This document shows, one piece after another, positions 1 through 9,452 of a stretch of DNA of 21,434 nucleotides. The DNA comes from Botryllus schlosseri (lineage: Eukaryota > Chordata > Ascidiacea > Stolidobranchia > Styelidae): positions 1-21,434 of the forward strand of contig ATSW01013891.1 of assembly GCA_000444245.1 (NCBI GenBank). Reading direction: 5' to 3'. Below the pieces are notes generated by a model. It saw only the letters and a list, made by a program, of their open reading frames with translations. It ran no database searches and had not been told where the DNA came from. The translations under genes and the position numbers were made by a program. The stretch's first letter is position 1; every line of letters begins with the position of its first letter.

Positions 1-528
1 CTGTTTGGGTCGAACAAATGATTAAGAAAGACTGCAAGTCCCAATCCTTGAATACTTGATTAAGTACATGCAGACTAGACATAGGCTATGGTCTTTGACT
101 ACTTAACTAAATTCCATTTCTGACCAATGTCTATTGTTAGTAGTAAGAGTGTTTGTGCTTGTAATCAGGATAGTGTGCAATGACAAAATTAGTAAGTTCA
201 ATTTCTCTATTAGTTGCTGAGTCATACGTAAGAGCTACACTTGGATTTTTTATCTATATTTTTATTAAACAGGATTGGATATCTGCCATATTTGAATGAT
301 TCATACATTTCAGGATATTAGAGAGTCCGTGTTATAAAAACTTGATTAAGGAAGGATATTTAGCAAATCTTTATTTCATGTTAATTGCATAGTGGATAAT
401 TCGAGCTGTACCACAATGAAACAATTTAGCATGCCACAGTTAATCATATGTTTGCATATGTTTAATGGTTGTATGATAGTCATTCAACCGACAATGTGGC
501 ATATAATTTTCGAAGTAAATTGGTAATA
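1..528. other. Spacer without recognised gene
   Basis: AT-rich sequence with no reading frame of convincing composition, no clear repeat and no splice-bounded exon that I can support. Confidence 0.5.
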
Positions 529-721
529 ATGCTGGAGTCGGAGCCGGGAGTCGGAGTCGGAGTCGGTACGTTTAAAGACCCAGGAGTCGGAGTCGGAGTC
601 GGAGTCGGTCCGTTTAAGAACTCAGGAGTCGGAGTCGGAGTCGGAGTCGGTATATTGAAAATGTGTGGAGTCGGAGTCGGAGCCGGAGTCGGTGGTAAAA
701 TTTACCGACTCCACAGCCCTG
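529..721. repeat. GGAGTC hexamer higher-order tandem repeat, probably inside a small DNA transposon remnant
   Basis: Four blocks of three to five GGAGTC hexamers (first near 535, last ending near 693) are separated by related spacers of about 18 bases, such as GTACGTTTAAAGACCCA and GTCCGTTTAAGAACTCA, so the higher-order period is about 43 bp. The right edge reads CCGACTCCACAGCCCTG, which is the inverse of CTGGAGTCGG at the left edge apart from damaged outer bases. That suggests an element with ends of the form CAGGGCTGTGGAGTCGG. No target-site duplication could be read. The open frame through it codes only Gly-Val repeats and is not taken as a gene. Confidence 0.6.
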
Positions 722-1030
722 GTTGCTATTCTTAATATTTTTTGATATGACGGTAAGGGAAGTGAAAAAAGTGTCGAAAAAACTTTGAGAACCTCTGTTT
801 TATGAGTTCTTGTCGATTGTTAATGGATGGATCAACTTTGATTCGCCATAATCACTCATATTGTGTTAAAACAGTGGTTTCCAACCTTTTTCCACCCACG
901 TACCATTTTGAGGTTTTATGCAGTGCTCGCGTACCACCTATATGAGTTACGCGGGTTTCCACCATTTATGACGTCATACTCACGTATTTGACCAATGCGC
1001 GGTGTATTAACAAATTCTATTAAACTAGGC

Positions 1031-2283
1031 CAGTGATGTCAAACATACGGCCCGTGTGCCGGATCCGGCCCGCCAGACGATTTTATCCGGCCCTCATAAC
1101 AATTCTGAGTACATTGAAAAAAGATTATATCATCCATCGCATCCACAGTAATAAACCAAATCACATCGTCCGCGTTGACAGTTAAATATCTTGTATTCAT
1201 CACAATGCACACGCCGAGCTAACGCCAGATTATGACTAACGCAGGGGTGGCCAACCTTTTTGCCATTCACGGCCGCATTCCGACTACTCGTGTAGCCTAC
1301 GGCCGCATTCCAGGGCATAGTCGTGATGAACGAGCTGGGCGTCAAATACCCAGGTTAAAGTGTCTTGTCCATTTCTGGTGAACTCCGGACTAATCTATTT
1401 AATGATAGGCTTACTACGCGCACCCAAATCGCGAGTGGTCACTGGTAATGTTAAGGAAGGAAGTGCTCATAGGAAGTGCTCGTACATATTACCATCAAAC
1501 GTTTATCCTTTCTCATCCCGTGTGATCAGATTCACTCGTATAGAGTTGATGTACGGGTGTTTTCGAAAATTTAAAGCGAGTTATAAATTATGACGCATCT
1601 TCGGGTAGGCCAATTGGTATTAGCATGCTATTATTTCTTGACCTCCCATCAGGATTGTTAGTATTAGAAGGAGCACACGATTCCGAGCTGATATTTCCAT
1701 GTGAGACGCATCATTTTCACTGATGTTTGCATCTGTATTGTGGGGCTCTGATTGCAAAGGGTGCCACTATATTAAAATCGAAAAATGTAGTTGCATTGAA
1801 TCGCGCGCAGCGCGAAGAGAATTTAAAGATTAATTAAAATCTTTCAAGAAATCGGGAGTCAATTTTAAATTCGGATTGCATGTCGACGGCCGCCAACACA
1901 TACTAATTGAATTGCGTGTCTACTGCCGCACAAATTCCCTCTTACGGCCGCAGGTTGACCACCCCAGGACTAAATCAAAGGCAACACTGAAATATGTCTA
2001 CTTGTATCGCCGATAATGCCATTGTTCTAGCGGTTCTTAACTGTATTCAACCGGACAAACATCGTATTTTCGCCAATTTCATTGCTCGCAAATAATGGTG
2101 TTGCGAGTCGCTAGAATTAAACCCCTACGATCCGTGTATTATCTATATATGCTTGAAAATAAAGTATTCCAGCGAGAAGCAATAGCACGAGGCAACATTT
2201 TGGATTCCTTTGACTGGTCCGGCCCGCGAACGATTTCATGACTTCGATCCGGTCCGCGATGCAATTTGAGTTTGACACTCCTG
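1031..2283. mobile_element. Second-level hAT element inserted in copy A
   Basis: The ends are CAGTGATGTCAAACATACGG and, inverted, CAGGAGTGTCAAACTCAAAT, sharing the GTCAAAC core. They are flanked by a perfect 8-bp duplication AACTAGGC (1023-1030 and 2284-2291). The subterminal sequence is rich in GGCCCG. Copy B at 10012-11509 has the uninterrupted counterpart of this site near 11328-11345, which supports the boundaries. The element is itself interrupted by the insertion at 1242-1967. No transposase could be recognised, so it is probably non-autonomous. Confidence 0.9.
1242..1967. mobile_element. Third-level hAT element nested in the second
   Basis: The left end CAGGGGTGGCCAACC matches the inverse of the right end GGTTGACCACCCCAG apart from one or two bases, and both subtermini contain ACGGCCGC. 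The flanks are GACTAACG on the left (1234-1241) and GACTAAAT on the right (1968-1975), a target duplication agreeing in its first six bases. The length is 726 bp. The open frames inside (for example 1360-1593) resemble no known protein. Confidence 0.8.
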
Positions 2284-2399
2284 AACTAGGCATTATCAGC
2301 CAGGGTTGATGGGATGTATGGAATTGTTTTTTTCACCACCAGTCACAAGAAGAAAGACATATTGAAATAAAAACACACAACAAAAGTCAATTTATTTAA

Positions 2400-2640
2400 T
2401 GCGATGGCTACATTTGTTTATTTTCCACCAGCTTGTCGGTGCGTGGCATATACGTTTGCTTACAGCGCATCGAAAGTCGTGTATGGGCGCAACAAGTTGG
2501 TATCGTTTCTTCGACTTGATAGTCGTCAGGGATGAAAATCCTTGCTCGCATTCCCACATATAAGGGAAAATTACCAGCTGGGGAATAGCGTGAGACGACG
2601 GCTTCAAAAAACTCAAAATCAACCTCACCTGAACTAATAA
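2400..2640 (-). pseudogene. C-terminal hAT transposase remnant in copy A
   Basis: The minus-strand translation reads SHAIPQLVIFP, then WECEQGFSSLTTIKSKKR and DFRCAVSK, followed in another frame by PRTDKLVENKQM. This matches the usual C-terminal pattern of hAT transposases of the Charlie or ZBED5/SCAND3-like type: a Glu-x-Gly-Phe-Ser segment, then IKxKxR, then Arg-Cys-Ala-Leu-Ser and PR-DKLV-KQ. The change of frame between the two parts and the absence of the catalytic and zinc-finger regions show that it is dead. Copy B has the same fragment on the plus strand. Confidence 0.8.
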
Positions 2641-2755
2641 CTCCCTTCGGTCGAAATAAACAGAATCTACTCGCGTACCACCTGGAAGACCTTCGCGTAC
2701 CACTAGTGGTACGCGTACCACAGGTTGGGAACCACTGTGTTAAAACGAATGAAGT

Positions 2756-2907
2756 ACTGTTTATCGTGTCCGAAATAAGCGACAAATTGTCCGAATTAAA
2801 TGGAATTTTTTACGTGAAATTTTTACTTTTGTTCCGTCCCCGAGCATTGTGACCGAATAAAGCAGTTGTGCGGATTATCCGGTGCCCGAAATAAGCGGAG
2901 TTGACTG
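2756..2907. mobile_element. Possible pogo/Tigger-like transposon end with CCGAATAA repeats
   Basis: Five variants of the motif CCGAA(A)TAAGC occur within about 140 bp. The right edge, read inverted, is CAGTCAACTCCGCTTATTTC, which resembles ends of pogo/Tigger-type elements. The left copies lie in direct rather than inverted orientation and no TA duplication could be confirmed, so this is a fragment or a related repeat. Confidence 0.3.
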
Positions 2908-3240
2908 CACATATGAAAGAAACAAAATTGAATAATCGACCTGTTACAAAGCATGCAAAATAATCGATTACGATTACGTCGGACATTTTTCAGATATATT
3001 CGATCGGAATGACGATAACTTGAAAATGTTGTAGTCGCCATGCCCGATTACATTTACAAATAATGATTACCCCATGTCTAGTTATCACTATATTGGGCTC
3101 GCCAGTGATATCTCTAAAATGTAATTTTCCTGCTGATATTATCCAAGTTCGGCGGTTTCATGGATCTCTTTTTTCAATTGACATCTTGGTTGTCTACTTC
3201 ATTCATACAGCTCATCGTCGTCGTCGCTGTCACTTTAGAC

Positions 3241-3465
3241 CAGTCGTTCTAAACCTCCGGTCCGCCGGTCATTTCTTTCAAAGAATACCGAACAAATACA
3301 ATCGCGTTTGTGGTCTTTGACAGAACTTCACGAGCATTTCAGTATCATACATAATTGGTAATTGAACACTTATGGTTAATTTTTATTTTAGAAGGTTCAC
3401 CGGTCCGCTACATTTGTTTTTAAAGTTTTACCGGCCCGCGAGGTGGAAAAGGTAGAGAGCCACTG
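3241..3465. mobile_element. Short hAT MITE (225 bp)
   Basis: The left end CAGTCGTTCTAAACC and the inverted right end CAGTGGCTCTCTACC are related, and both are followed by GGTCCG or GGCCCG-rich sequence. The flanks CTTTAGAC (3233-3240) and CTTTGGAA (3466-3473) agree at six of eight bases, fitting an aged 8-bp duplication. It has no coding capacity. Confidence 0.7.
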
Positions 3466-3675
3466 CTTTGGAATATCGTTTAATTCGTGCGTTCTGCACG
3501 GCCGTATCGCATGTCCGTCGTCAAAGCATCTCGACGGTGCAGGCGAAAAAGAATACCATATCTTTCTCTCTCTCTGTGTACAGTGCATATGATTATTGGC
3601 AGATATCGCAACCACCACCATCATAGCCTTTATATAAAGTCTATTTGGCCACCATCCGATATGTTTGCCACTTAT

Positions 3676-3829
3676 GGCGGAGATAATAAAGTTAGCTGAT
3701 CCCGGAGAATGCTAATCATGTGATTAAAAACTGCTAATCGAGACGCATGTTAGGCGGAGATAATAAAGTTAGCTGATCCGGAAGAATCCTAATCGTGAGA
3801 TTGAATACTACTAATCGCGACGCGAAAAA
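3676..3829. repeat. 77-bp tandem duplication rich in TAATC/GATTA sites
   Basis: Two adjacent units begin with GGCGGAGATAATAAAGTTAG, at 3676 and 3753. Each continues through GCTGATCC, a first CTAATC, a GATT motif and a second CTAATCG. The first unit has three TAATC or GATTA sites and the second has two intact ones. The first 28 bases are nearly identical and the rest is about 80 percent alike. No gene is visible here; a regulatory role is only a guess. Confidence 0.8.
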
Positions 3830-4214
3830 GTTGGAAAAGATTACGCGCGATGGCTATAGTTGAGGTGTCCCGACTTTTCAATCAAGTGGCGTTATCTGTT
3901 GCATCATAATGCGAAAACGCGTTTTCGGCTGTCAGTTGTCAATTTGTTGAATGAAACAGCAGCTTGCTGATAACGATACTGCCAATGTAATAGGTAGGAT
4001 TCGTGTCCAATTAGTACGGTACAGCCAAGAAACGGATTATAGAATATTGATATCTCTCTGCAATGGTGGGTACTTAATTCGTTGATTGTTTAGTGAGCCA
4101 TTACCTATAGTAGACAATCGGCACGGTCATTATCGGAAATATTTGTACGTATAGGAATGGTACGCAGTTGTCTATAGTTTGTTCCGGTTTGTTAAATCAT
4201 TAGATCAACACTAA
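3830..4214. other. Spacer, no gene seen
   Basis: No coding frame, terminal repeat pair or structured RNA could be supported in this stretch. Confidence 0.4.
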
Positions 4215-4448
4215 CTTTATGCGCTGCTATCAACCGGTTTCCTTAATCCTGGGTTGATAAATACTGACGAACGCGATAATCGACTTCATTGCGAATCCAA
4301 CTTTATAATCTCCGACGTAAAGGTTGATACCCATGAAGGCGCAAGATCTCCAAATACTTCTTCACAGGCCGTTAGATTTATTAAAATCGTTAGATCAAAA
4401 TCTAAAGAAAAATGTTTAACCCACTACGCAAACTCCCCGACAAAGTAA
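4215..4448 (+). CDS. Possible exon of unknown gene
   Basis: An open stretch of 77 codons has a hydrophilic, protein-like composition with pieces such as LINTDERDNRLHCESN and DVKVDTHEGARSPN. It lacks an ATG in frame. It ends either with TAA at 4446-4448 or, if spliced, at the donor-like AAA|GTAAGC at 4444/4445. No domain is recognised and no neighbouring exon could be joined. A chance open frame is quite possible; I list it only because its composition differs from the low-complexity frames around it. Confidence 0.2.
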   Translation, partial: LYALLSTGFLNPGLINTDERDNRLHCESNFIISDVKVDTHEGARSPNTSSQAVRFIKIVRSKSKEKCLTHYANSPTK

Positions 4449-4736
4449 GCAAATATAACAACTATAAACGCCAGTGATATGATTTTGAGAGGAAAAACAT
4501 TTACCAGAAAGGATGTTCAATCTTCATACTACCTACACCTAGCCGTGATTTCCAGCGAATTTACCGATTTAGAGATTTATATGAATATAAGTCCACGGTA
4601 ACTTTATTAACACGTCCTGTTTCCGAAATGTCTGCGTTATGCCCGCTTCGGCCCATAACACCGAAAGGGCTGGGTAATTCCGGCACAAAAAGGACCAAAA
4701 CAAAGCGGTAGAAAAGTTCACTTATCCAACTATATA
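4449..4736. other. Spacer, no gene seen
   Basis: Nothing supported between the possible exon and the hAT element that follows. Confidence 0.4.
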
Positions 4737-4744
4737 GTATAGAT

Positions 4745-5536
4745 CAGTGGTTCTCAACCTTTGTATCTTGGCGGACCCCTTTTAACCGTCACGGATCCCC
4801 ACGGTCCCCCACCAAGTTACAGTAATATACTGTAGGGTAGCAATAAACAACAACAAAAATGACTCTTCTTGAAAATAATATCATACCATTCATGTAGAAA
4901 TTGGGAAGTCTTTTCTGATTCCAAAGCGAATTCTGTAGCTGCATTTCTTGAAATACGCGGTCGCGTCTACCAAATCTGCGCCGTCGATTTGATATGTACG
5001 AGTGCCGAAAATCCATTTCCACAAAGATAGCTGGTGGCGAATGTAATAGCAACGCGTAACGGATCCGGCGACACCTTTGGGAATGATCGCAACATATACA
5101 GCACCAAAATTGAGAACCATATTTTTAATGACCATGTAAAGTCCAGCCTATAGTCATTTCTATCGAGCAGCTCATCTTATTCTTCAGGTTATTTTGGAAT
5201 AGAGGTTATGTAGATCCCATGAGAAAATAAATTTTCGCAAACAATTCTTTTTCCAAAACTCCAACAAAACATCTCTAATGAGTAATATGCTTGGATTAGT
5301 GGACTATTGACAAATTCGCAATTAAAATGAGTTTGCACAGTCGAATATTTCATCTCTGACGGCCATCCTGTTTATGTGAGTTCTGAAGTTTTAGCAGTTA
5401 TGAAGTGAAACTGCCTCGGGGTTTCTCAATTTAAAAAATATATAAATTAGGTTAAAAAACAATTTCCGAATCTGGAGGTCTCGCGAACCCCCTGAAAATG
5501 CTTCGCGGACCACTGGTTGAGAAATGAGAACTACTG
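4745..5536. mobile_element. hAT element (792 bp), non-autonomous
   Basis: The left end CAGTGGTTCTCAACC pairs with the inverted right end CAGTAGTTCTCATTTCTCAACC, which carries a seven-base insertion. A perfect 8-bp target duplication GTATAGAT lies at 4737-4744 and 5537-5544. Both subtermini contain GGCGGACC or GCGGACC. The two overlapping minus-strand frames inside do not resemble a transposase. The intact duplication suggests a fairly recent insertion. Confidence 0.9.
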
Positions 5537-5886
5537 GTATAGATTATTATGAACTAATACTAGATATTTATAGCAAAGAAACTTCATTCTCGTTACATAG
5601 TTACCGAATTTATATGGCCGGAATAATATTTCCAGAAAGAAAATTTGTGCGAAAAGAAATGCGAGAAGATATTGATTAGATAGGAGTAGCCTTGGATCGC
5701 CCAAGTATTCATCAATAACCATAGTGCTCGAGATACACATTGTGAAGATGTCGTCCTTAACGCGACGACGTTATTGCAGGACGACGAAGCGGGTGGCGCA
5801 GTGGGCTAAATACGACCGCCGCGATCCAGTAGGAATTGGAACGAGTATGAATAGGAACCATAATACAGACGAATACATATATGCAT

Positions 5887-5910
5887 AGGGTTGCATTTGA
5901 AACAAAAATC
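5887..5910 (+). repeat. Half copy of the AGGGTTGCATTT palindromic repeat
   Basis: The sequence AGGGTTGCATTTGAAACAAA and the four bases after it match one arm of the 48-bp palindrome at 16588-16635 with a single difference. The other arm is absent or decayed, and a broken TTTAAAAC follows. Confidence 0.6.
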
Positions 5911-5964
5911 TATTTAAAACAAACATGCTTAATACATGTCCCTTGTTCAAAACATTTTTATACA

Positions 5965-5994
5965 TGACGTCACGAATCTTTAATTGTGACGTCA
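5965..5994. promoter_or_regulatory. Paired TGACGTCA (CRE-type) sites in a short inverted repeat
   Basis: Perfect palindromic TGACGTCA octamers occur at 5965-5972 and 5987-5994, with the surrounding bases also partly inverted. TGACGTCA is the consensus for CREB/ATF factors. No gene start is adjacent, so function is unproven; the pair may be the centre of an old foldback element like the one at 18988-19099. Confidence 0.35.
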
Positions 5995-6285
5995 CATTGG
6001 ATATATTGACAATAGTAAATATAGGCTAAATATCGCTCTTTTGTTGCAAAAGGATTCTAACCACTGTCATAAACGGACCAAAAATATCTTTAACCAAGAC
6101 TACATCGTTATGCAGCATTTTTGCGGCCGGCGGTCATCATCATCAGAAAACCCATTTCGTATACCAATGATCTATATCTACGTGCAATAACTCTTGAGCC
6201 GACGACGACTTCGAGGGTTCCAACCACTCCACATCGTATACGTCGACTATATCGGGTGCAAATCGTCGGTAGGCTCATACTACAT

Positions 6286-6990
6286 CAGGGCCGGCCAACC
6301 CGTGGCCCGCGGGCCACATGTGGCCCGCGAGAAGGTTTTGAGTGGCCCGCGAGGTCATTTCCAAATTTCTAATATCATCAAAAATGGATTGCACAGATTG
6401 TGAACTTGCAACGCCAACCGAAAATTTGATTAGTCTGGCCGCAACACTTGAGATGTGATGACTAAAATATCAGTTCTGACGCATTGACAGACCCATCAGC
6501 CATTCACATATTGGTATATCTTCGTACACTACAATAAAGCAGAGTAATTTGCGGTAGATTTATCAAAGGTAAAAATTTTCTACAAGCTTGGCGCAACATG
6601 ATGTCACTGGATTTCTTGTTTTTAATATTGTTGCCCTTTTGTGAAAATGGAAGAACACCTAATGTATCAGATTGAGTCTAACTATATTCGCGATTACGAG
6701 ACAAAGTATCGTTCAACATATGCGACGTTGCGTTTGCGCTCGCAATAAGACCGTCGACTATGAAACCTAGGCACGAAAGGATTGACGCATGTTGGTCGCA
6801 TCTTTCGATATCGATATTTCCATGCGCCGAATAGCCCTGTCCTCGCAAAATTAGCCCAGCGATATACAACAGGCCCGCAATATAGTCAAATGACAATATT
6901 ATTGACCTATGAACTTCAAAAATTTTTCGCGCTTCGCGATAATTCGTCAATCGAATGTGGCCCGTTGGCTGAAAAGGTTGGCCAGCCCTG
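6286..6990. mobile_element. hAT element (705 bp), GGCCCGCG-rich family
   Basis: The left end CAGGGCCGGCCAACC pairs with the right end GGTTGGCCAGCCCTG. They are flanked by a perfect 8-bp duplication TACTACAT (6278-6285 and 6991-6998). Just inside the left end are several copies of GTGGCCCGCG. The element at 10320-11187 is a clear relative, sharing the subterminal region and much of the interior, so this is a two-copy family in the window. No transposase is recognised. Confidence 0.92.
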
Positions 6991-7271
6991 TACTACATGT
7001 ATATATACTTATATAGTATAGTGACGCATAGGTAAAGGAATGAAATACGGTGCATACTTGATATTGTCAAGTAAAAAGTAGATTTTGGATATACCGAGCC
7101 AATTCGTAGACAAGGTCAATTAATGTAATGAGGTGCAAATAGATTTTTGTCATCTTAACTGGCTGTGATGAATACAACTTTAAACCACCTTGGAAACTAT
7201 TGATCTGTATTCTATCAACTCGTGTGCCTTGAATAGTGCATGAATGGTAATGACATTCATATTCAATATAG

Positions 7272-7524
7272 GATCCGAAGAATGTCTACCCGACGATGAA
7301 GTTCGTTACTCTTCAGAAAAAGTGGACAATCCTTTTCGATGGGGAATCTGTCGCTGGAATAATGTGTTTCCATCATGCATTGGCGGCATATTGGGTTTTG
7401 AATATCAAGTTTGCGCCGCCGTCAGCAAGTTCATTGAACATTGTCGCAGATTTTCTTGCAAACATTCCAGATGTCAAATACAGCCAAATACATCTAACCA
7501 CAGATTATGTGTACATTGGTCGAG
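7272..7524 (+). CDS. Possible exon of an uncharacterised metazoan protein
   Basis: After an acceptor-like TTCAATATAG the frame reads DPKNVYPTMKFVTLQKKW and later CFHHALAAYWVLNIKFAPP, with ADFLANIPDVK next. It can stop at a donor-like GAG|GTGAAA. The stretch recalls a segment common to many uncharacterised invertebrate and fish proteins, of the form LF-A-Y-VFN-YP followed about ten residues later by LEFLQ; that recollection could not be checked here. Upstream and downstream exons were not found. The downstream continuation of the frame runs into a minisatellite, so the true exon probably ends at or before 7524. It may be a real gene fragment, a retrocopy or an old duplicate. Confidence 0.35.
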
Positions 7525-7550
7525 GTGAAAGGTCAATTATAATCATTATT

Positions 7551-7650
7551 AGGACATGGGTAGGAACATGGATGTCAACAGGTCTACATGGATGTCGACA
7601 AGTTATCATGGACATTTTCCATGTCGACATGACTCAGGTGGGACCAGGTC
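7551..7650. repeat. Minisatellite of ACATGGATGTCRACA, about 20-bp period
   Basis: ACATGG units occur at 7566 and 7586 with a third, shifted one near 7607, followed by the perfect palindrome CATGTCGACATG at 7619-7630, so direct and inverted copies are mixed. The frame through it is open but low in complexity. Confidence 0.55.
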
Positions 7651-7799
7651 TAGACAATGGGTACACCCATGATTATTTTTTACAGTGTATGATATATTTT
7701 CGAGAGTATTTGCGTATTATGACATAATCATACAACGTTTGAAAAAAACACCATTTGTTTTCAATGCTACCCTATTTATGCAGGTCTATCACAATACAT

Positions 7800-8255
7800 T
7801 AGTGCGGAGCGGATCGACAAATTCTCTGGTCATAATCCGATCCTGTTTTTCAAAGCTGTGGTCCGACTCCGGTCCGACTCCTAGGCCGGATTTTAGAAAT
7901 GACCGTGATCCGGTCCGAAAAACTCCGATATAATTATCTATTCACATGATAGTATTGGATATTGATTGAGACAATGCAAACAGAAAATTAAAAAAGTCAA
8001 AGATCAAGCTAACCCTTATCTGAAGTAATTATGTCAACTTGTGCATGTGGTTTATTTCCATGAACGTTTCACTTTGACTATTGATTCGATGGTGGAAGAG
8101 GGTAAGGATGCCGTATTCTTAGCAAAAAGTACCGATCTGGCTACGATCCGACTCCGGCCGTATCAGGAAAAGTATTGATCCGGCTCCGAAGGGGCTCTAG
8201 TGAAAAATGAGAAAATCCGGCTAAAGTCCATGCTCCGCGCCACAAGACATATGTA
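7800..8255. mobile_element. Decayed DNA transposon with GCGGAGC ends
   Basis: The left part begins near TGCGGAGCGGATCG and the right part ends near CATGCTCCGCGCC, giving inverted GCGGAGC ends. Both flanks are dense in TCCGACTCC and ATCCGG motifs, as in the GGAGTC repeat at 529-721. No target duplication could be fixed, and the ends are approximate. Confidence 0.4.
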
Positions 8256-8548
8256 TTTATGTCGTTTTGTTGTCAATAATCATATCAGATCGAGGATTGC
8301 GCAATAAATATCGCTCCTTGTCTCGCCTAAATACTTTGATTTTCGATTTCAACCGGACTTATCAATGCTTTTAAAGTTGCTATGGCTACGTACGTATTTC
8401 GCGTGAATACCAAGCTCTGGTGCGAACAATCACCATTACATCCCTATTATCACACATTATTCCAGATATGAACGTCAAAGATTACATGTACCGACTAATG
8501 AGTTTTCCGAATTTAAGTCAATTATTGCCTTCCTGTCTATATTTCCAG

Positions 8549-8602
8549 CGATGTGAAGTTGGATTCAAGAGATTTGAATTGGATAACGCTTTGCGACTTT
8601 GA
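8549..8602 (+). CDS. Possible terminal exon, unknown gene
   Basis: A good acceptor, CTATATTTCCAG, is followed in phase 0 by RCEVGFKRFELDNALRL and a TGA stop. It is very short and no partner exon was identified, so the support is only the splice-site quality. Confidence 0.18.
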   Translation, partial: RCEVGFKRFELDNALRL

Positions 8603-8707
8603 ACTATACTCTGCTGATAAGTGATAGATGCCACAAGAATAGATAAGCCGTACATTGTCGTCTACGTATGCTTTTGAGATACAAAAAAACAATTGTAAAT
8701 GAAATGA

Positions 8708-8884
8708 GCCGACATTAAATCAGGAACCAGATCAGGTTGTGGGCGAAATTCATATACATTGATCAACACGAATCGAAATTGCGCTGCTCCGGGGCAAGAC
8801 GGCAAAATTATGTACAAAGAAAACCTACTAGTTTCCGTGACGCCTCAAGATACGCAGCTCGTGTTTCTCAATTTTCAACAGCTG
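8708..8884 (+). CDS. Possible exon of an extracellular protein
   Basis: The frame is open from 8708 and reads SGCGRNSYTLINTNRNC, then PGQDGKIMYKENLLVSVTPQ and DTQLVFLNFQQL, and can end at the donor-like CTG|GTAGGA at 8884/8885. The order Cys-Gly, then a Pro-Gly-x-Asp-Gly turn, then alternating hydrophobic strands with a final Leu-x-Phe is faintly like a CUB or other extracellular beta-sandwich. No acceptor is decisive (8723 or 8730 are candidates). It lies about 0.6 kb before the start of the Ly6-CCP gene but cannot be joined to it in a supported way. Confidence 0.25.
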
Positions 8885-9397
8885 GTAGGAATTCTTCCCG
8901 ATATCGACAGGCCATCGAGATATCTGCGTAAGGTTAAGTAACTATGGGGTCAAATGCAGGAATTTCAAACAGTTTTTAGCGCGCTCGTATTCCAAATGAA
9001 ATCTACTGTAAATGAACACCGGATTAAGCAGATTATCTCTAATAATACTTTGATACTGCCTTTCATATGGTAGACGTGACATATTCGGTTTATTTTAAAC
9101 ATGGTCCAAGTTAGTATTTCAAACTCCCTGTACCAAAGAAAATCGAATAGGCACTCTCTTCACGCGGGTTGAAAACGAACCCCGAATTTGGATTATGAGC
9201 TGTTCGACATCGGCAAACATACCAAAAGATGTTCTAAGAGGGGGTGGAGGCAATGATCAACTTTCCTGTTCTCTTTTATTGCAAAAATCAAGGATGTATG
9301 CTACTGAACAAGCGACCAAAGGCTATCAGAATCTGAGCGGTTGATCCCGGGCCTTTGAACCTTTGAACTTCATATGGTGTTCAAATTCTCATTGCAG
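8885..9397. other. Upstream region of the Ly6-CCP gene
   Basis: No TATA box or other promoter motif stands out. An acceptor-like CAAATTCTCATTGCAG ends at 9397, 55 bases before the ATG. It could be the end of a 5' UTR intron or, if this is an ascidian, a spliced-leader trans-splice site. Confidence 0.3.
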
Positions 9398-9452
9398 TTT
9401 ATTTGGCGTCATAAATCCAATATTTCACGCCGACAATATTCAAATTCAAAGT

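Larger units (their letters stand above)
872..2737 (-). mobile_element. hAT transposon copy A, non-autonomous, interrupted by two later insertions
   Basis: The ends are inverted repeats: CAGTGGTTTCCAACC at the left and GGTTGGGAACCACTG at the right. They are flanked by a perfect 8-bp target duplication TGTTAAAA (864-871 and 2738-2745), as expected for hAT. Without the inserted element (1031-2283 plus one duplication) the body is only about 610 bp. It keeps a degenerate C-terminal piece of transposase on the minus strand. Several CGCGTACCAC motifs lie just inside both ends and may be transposase-binding sites. A second copy in the opposite orientation lies at 10012-11509. Confidence 0.92.
5545..6277. 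other. Spacer with dispersed repeat fragments
   Basis: No gene is recognised. The stretch includes GGTGGCGCAGTGGGCTAA near 5811, which resembles a tRNA A box without a convincing B box, one half of the palindromic repeat described at 16588-16635, and a pair of TGACGTCA sites. Confidence 0.4.

Noticed and set aside
469-735. Open frame coding long Gly-Val repeats
   Set aside because: It is only the translation of the GGAGTC tandem repeat and has no non-repeat domain.
1130-1593. Open frames inside the nested hAT elements
   Set aside because: They cross element boundaries and terminal repeats and show no transposase or other domain.
2823-3699. Several open frames of 70-85 codons on both strands
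   Set aside because: They overlap one another and run through repeat ends; no domain, codon signal or splice context supports them.
4789-5135. Two overlapping minus-strand frames inside the hAT at 4745-5536
   Set aside because: Neither resembles a transposase and each begins or ends in the terminal sequence of the element.
5800-5860. tRNA-like GGTGGCGCAGTGGGCTAA
   Set aside because: Good A-box match, but there is no B box at the right distance and no cloverleaf; at most a decayed SINE head.
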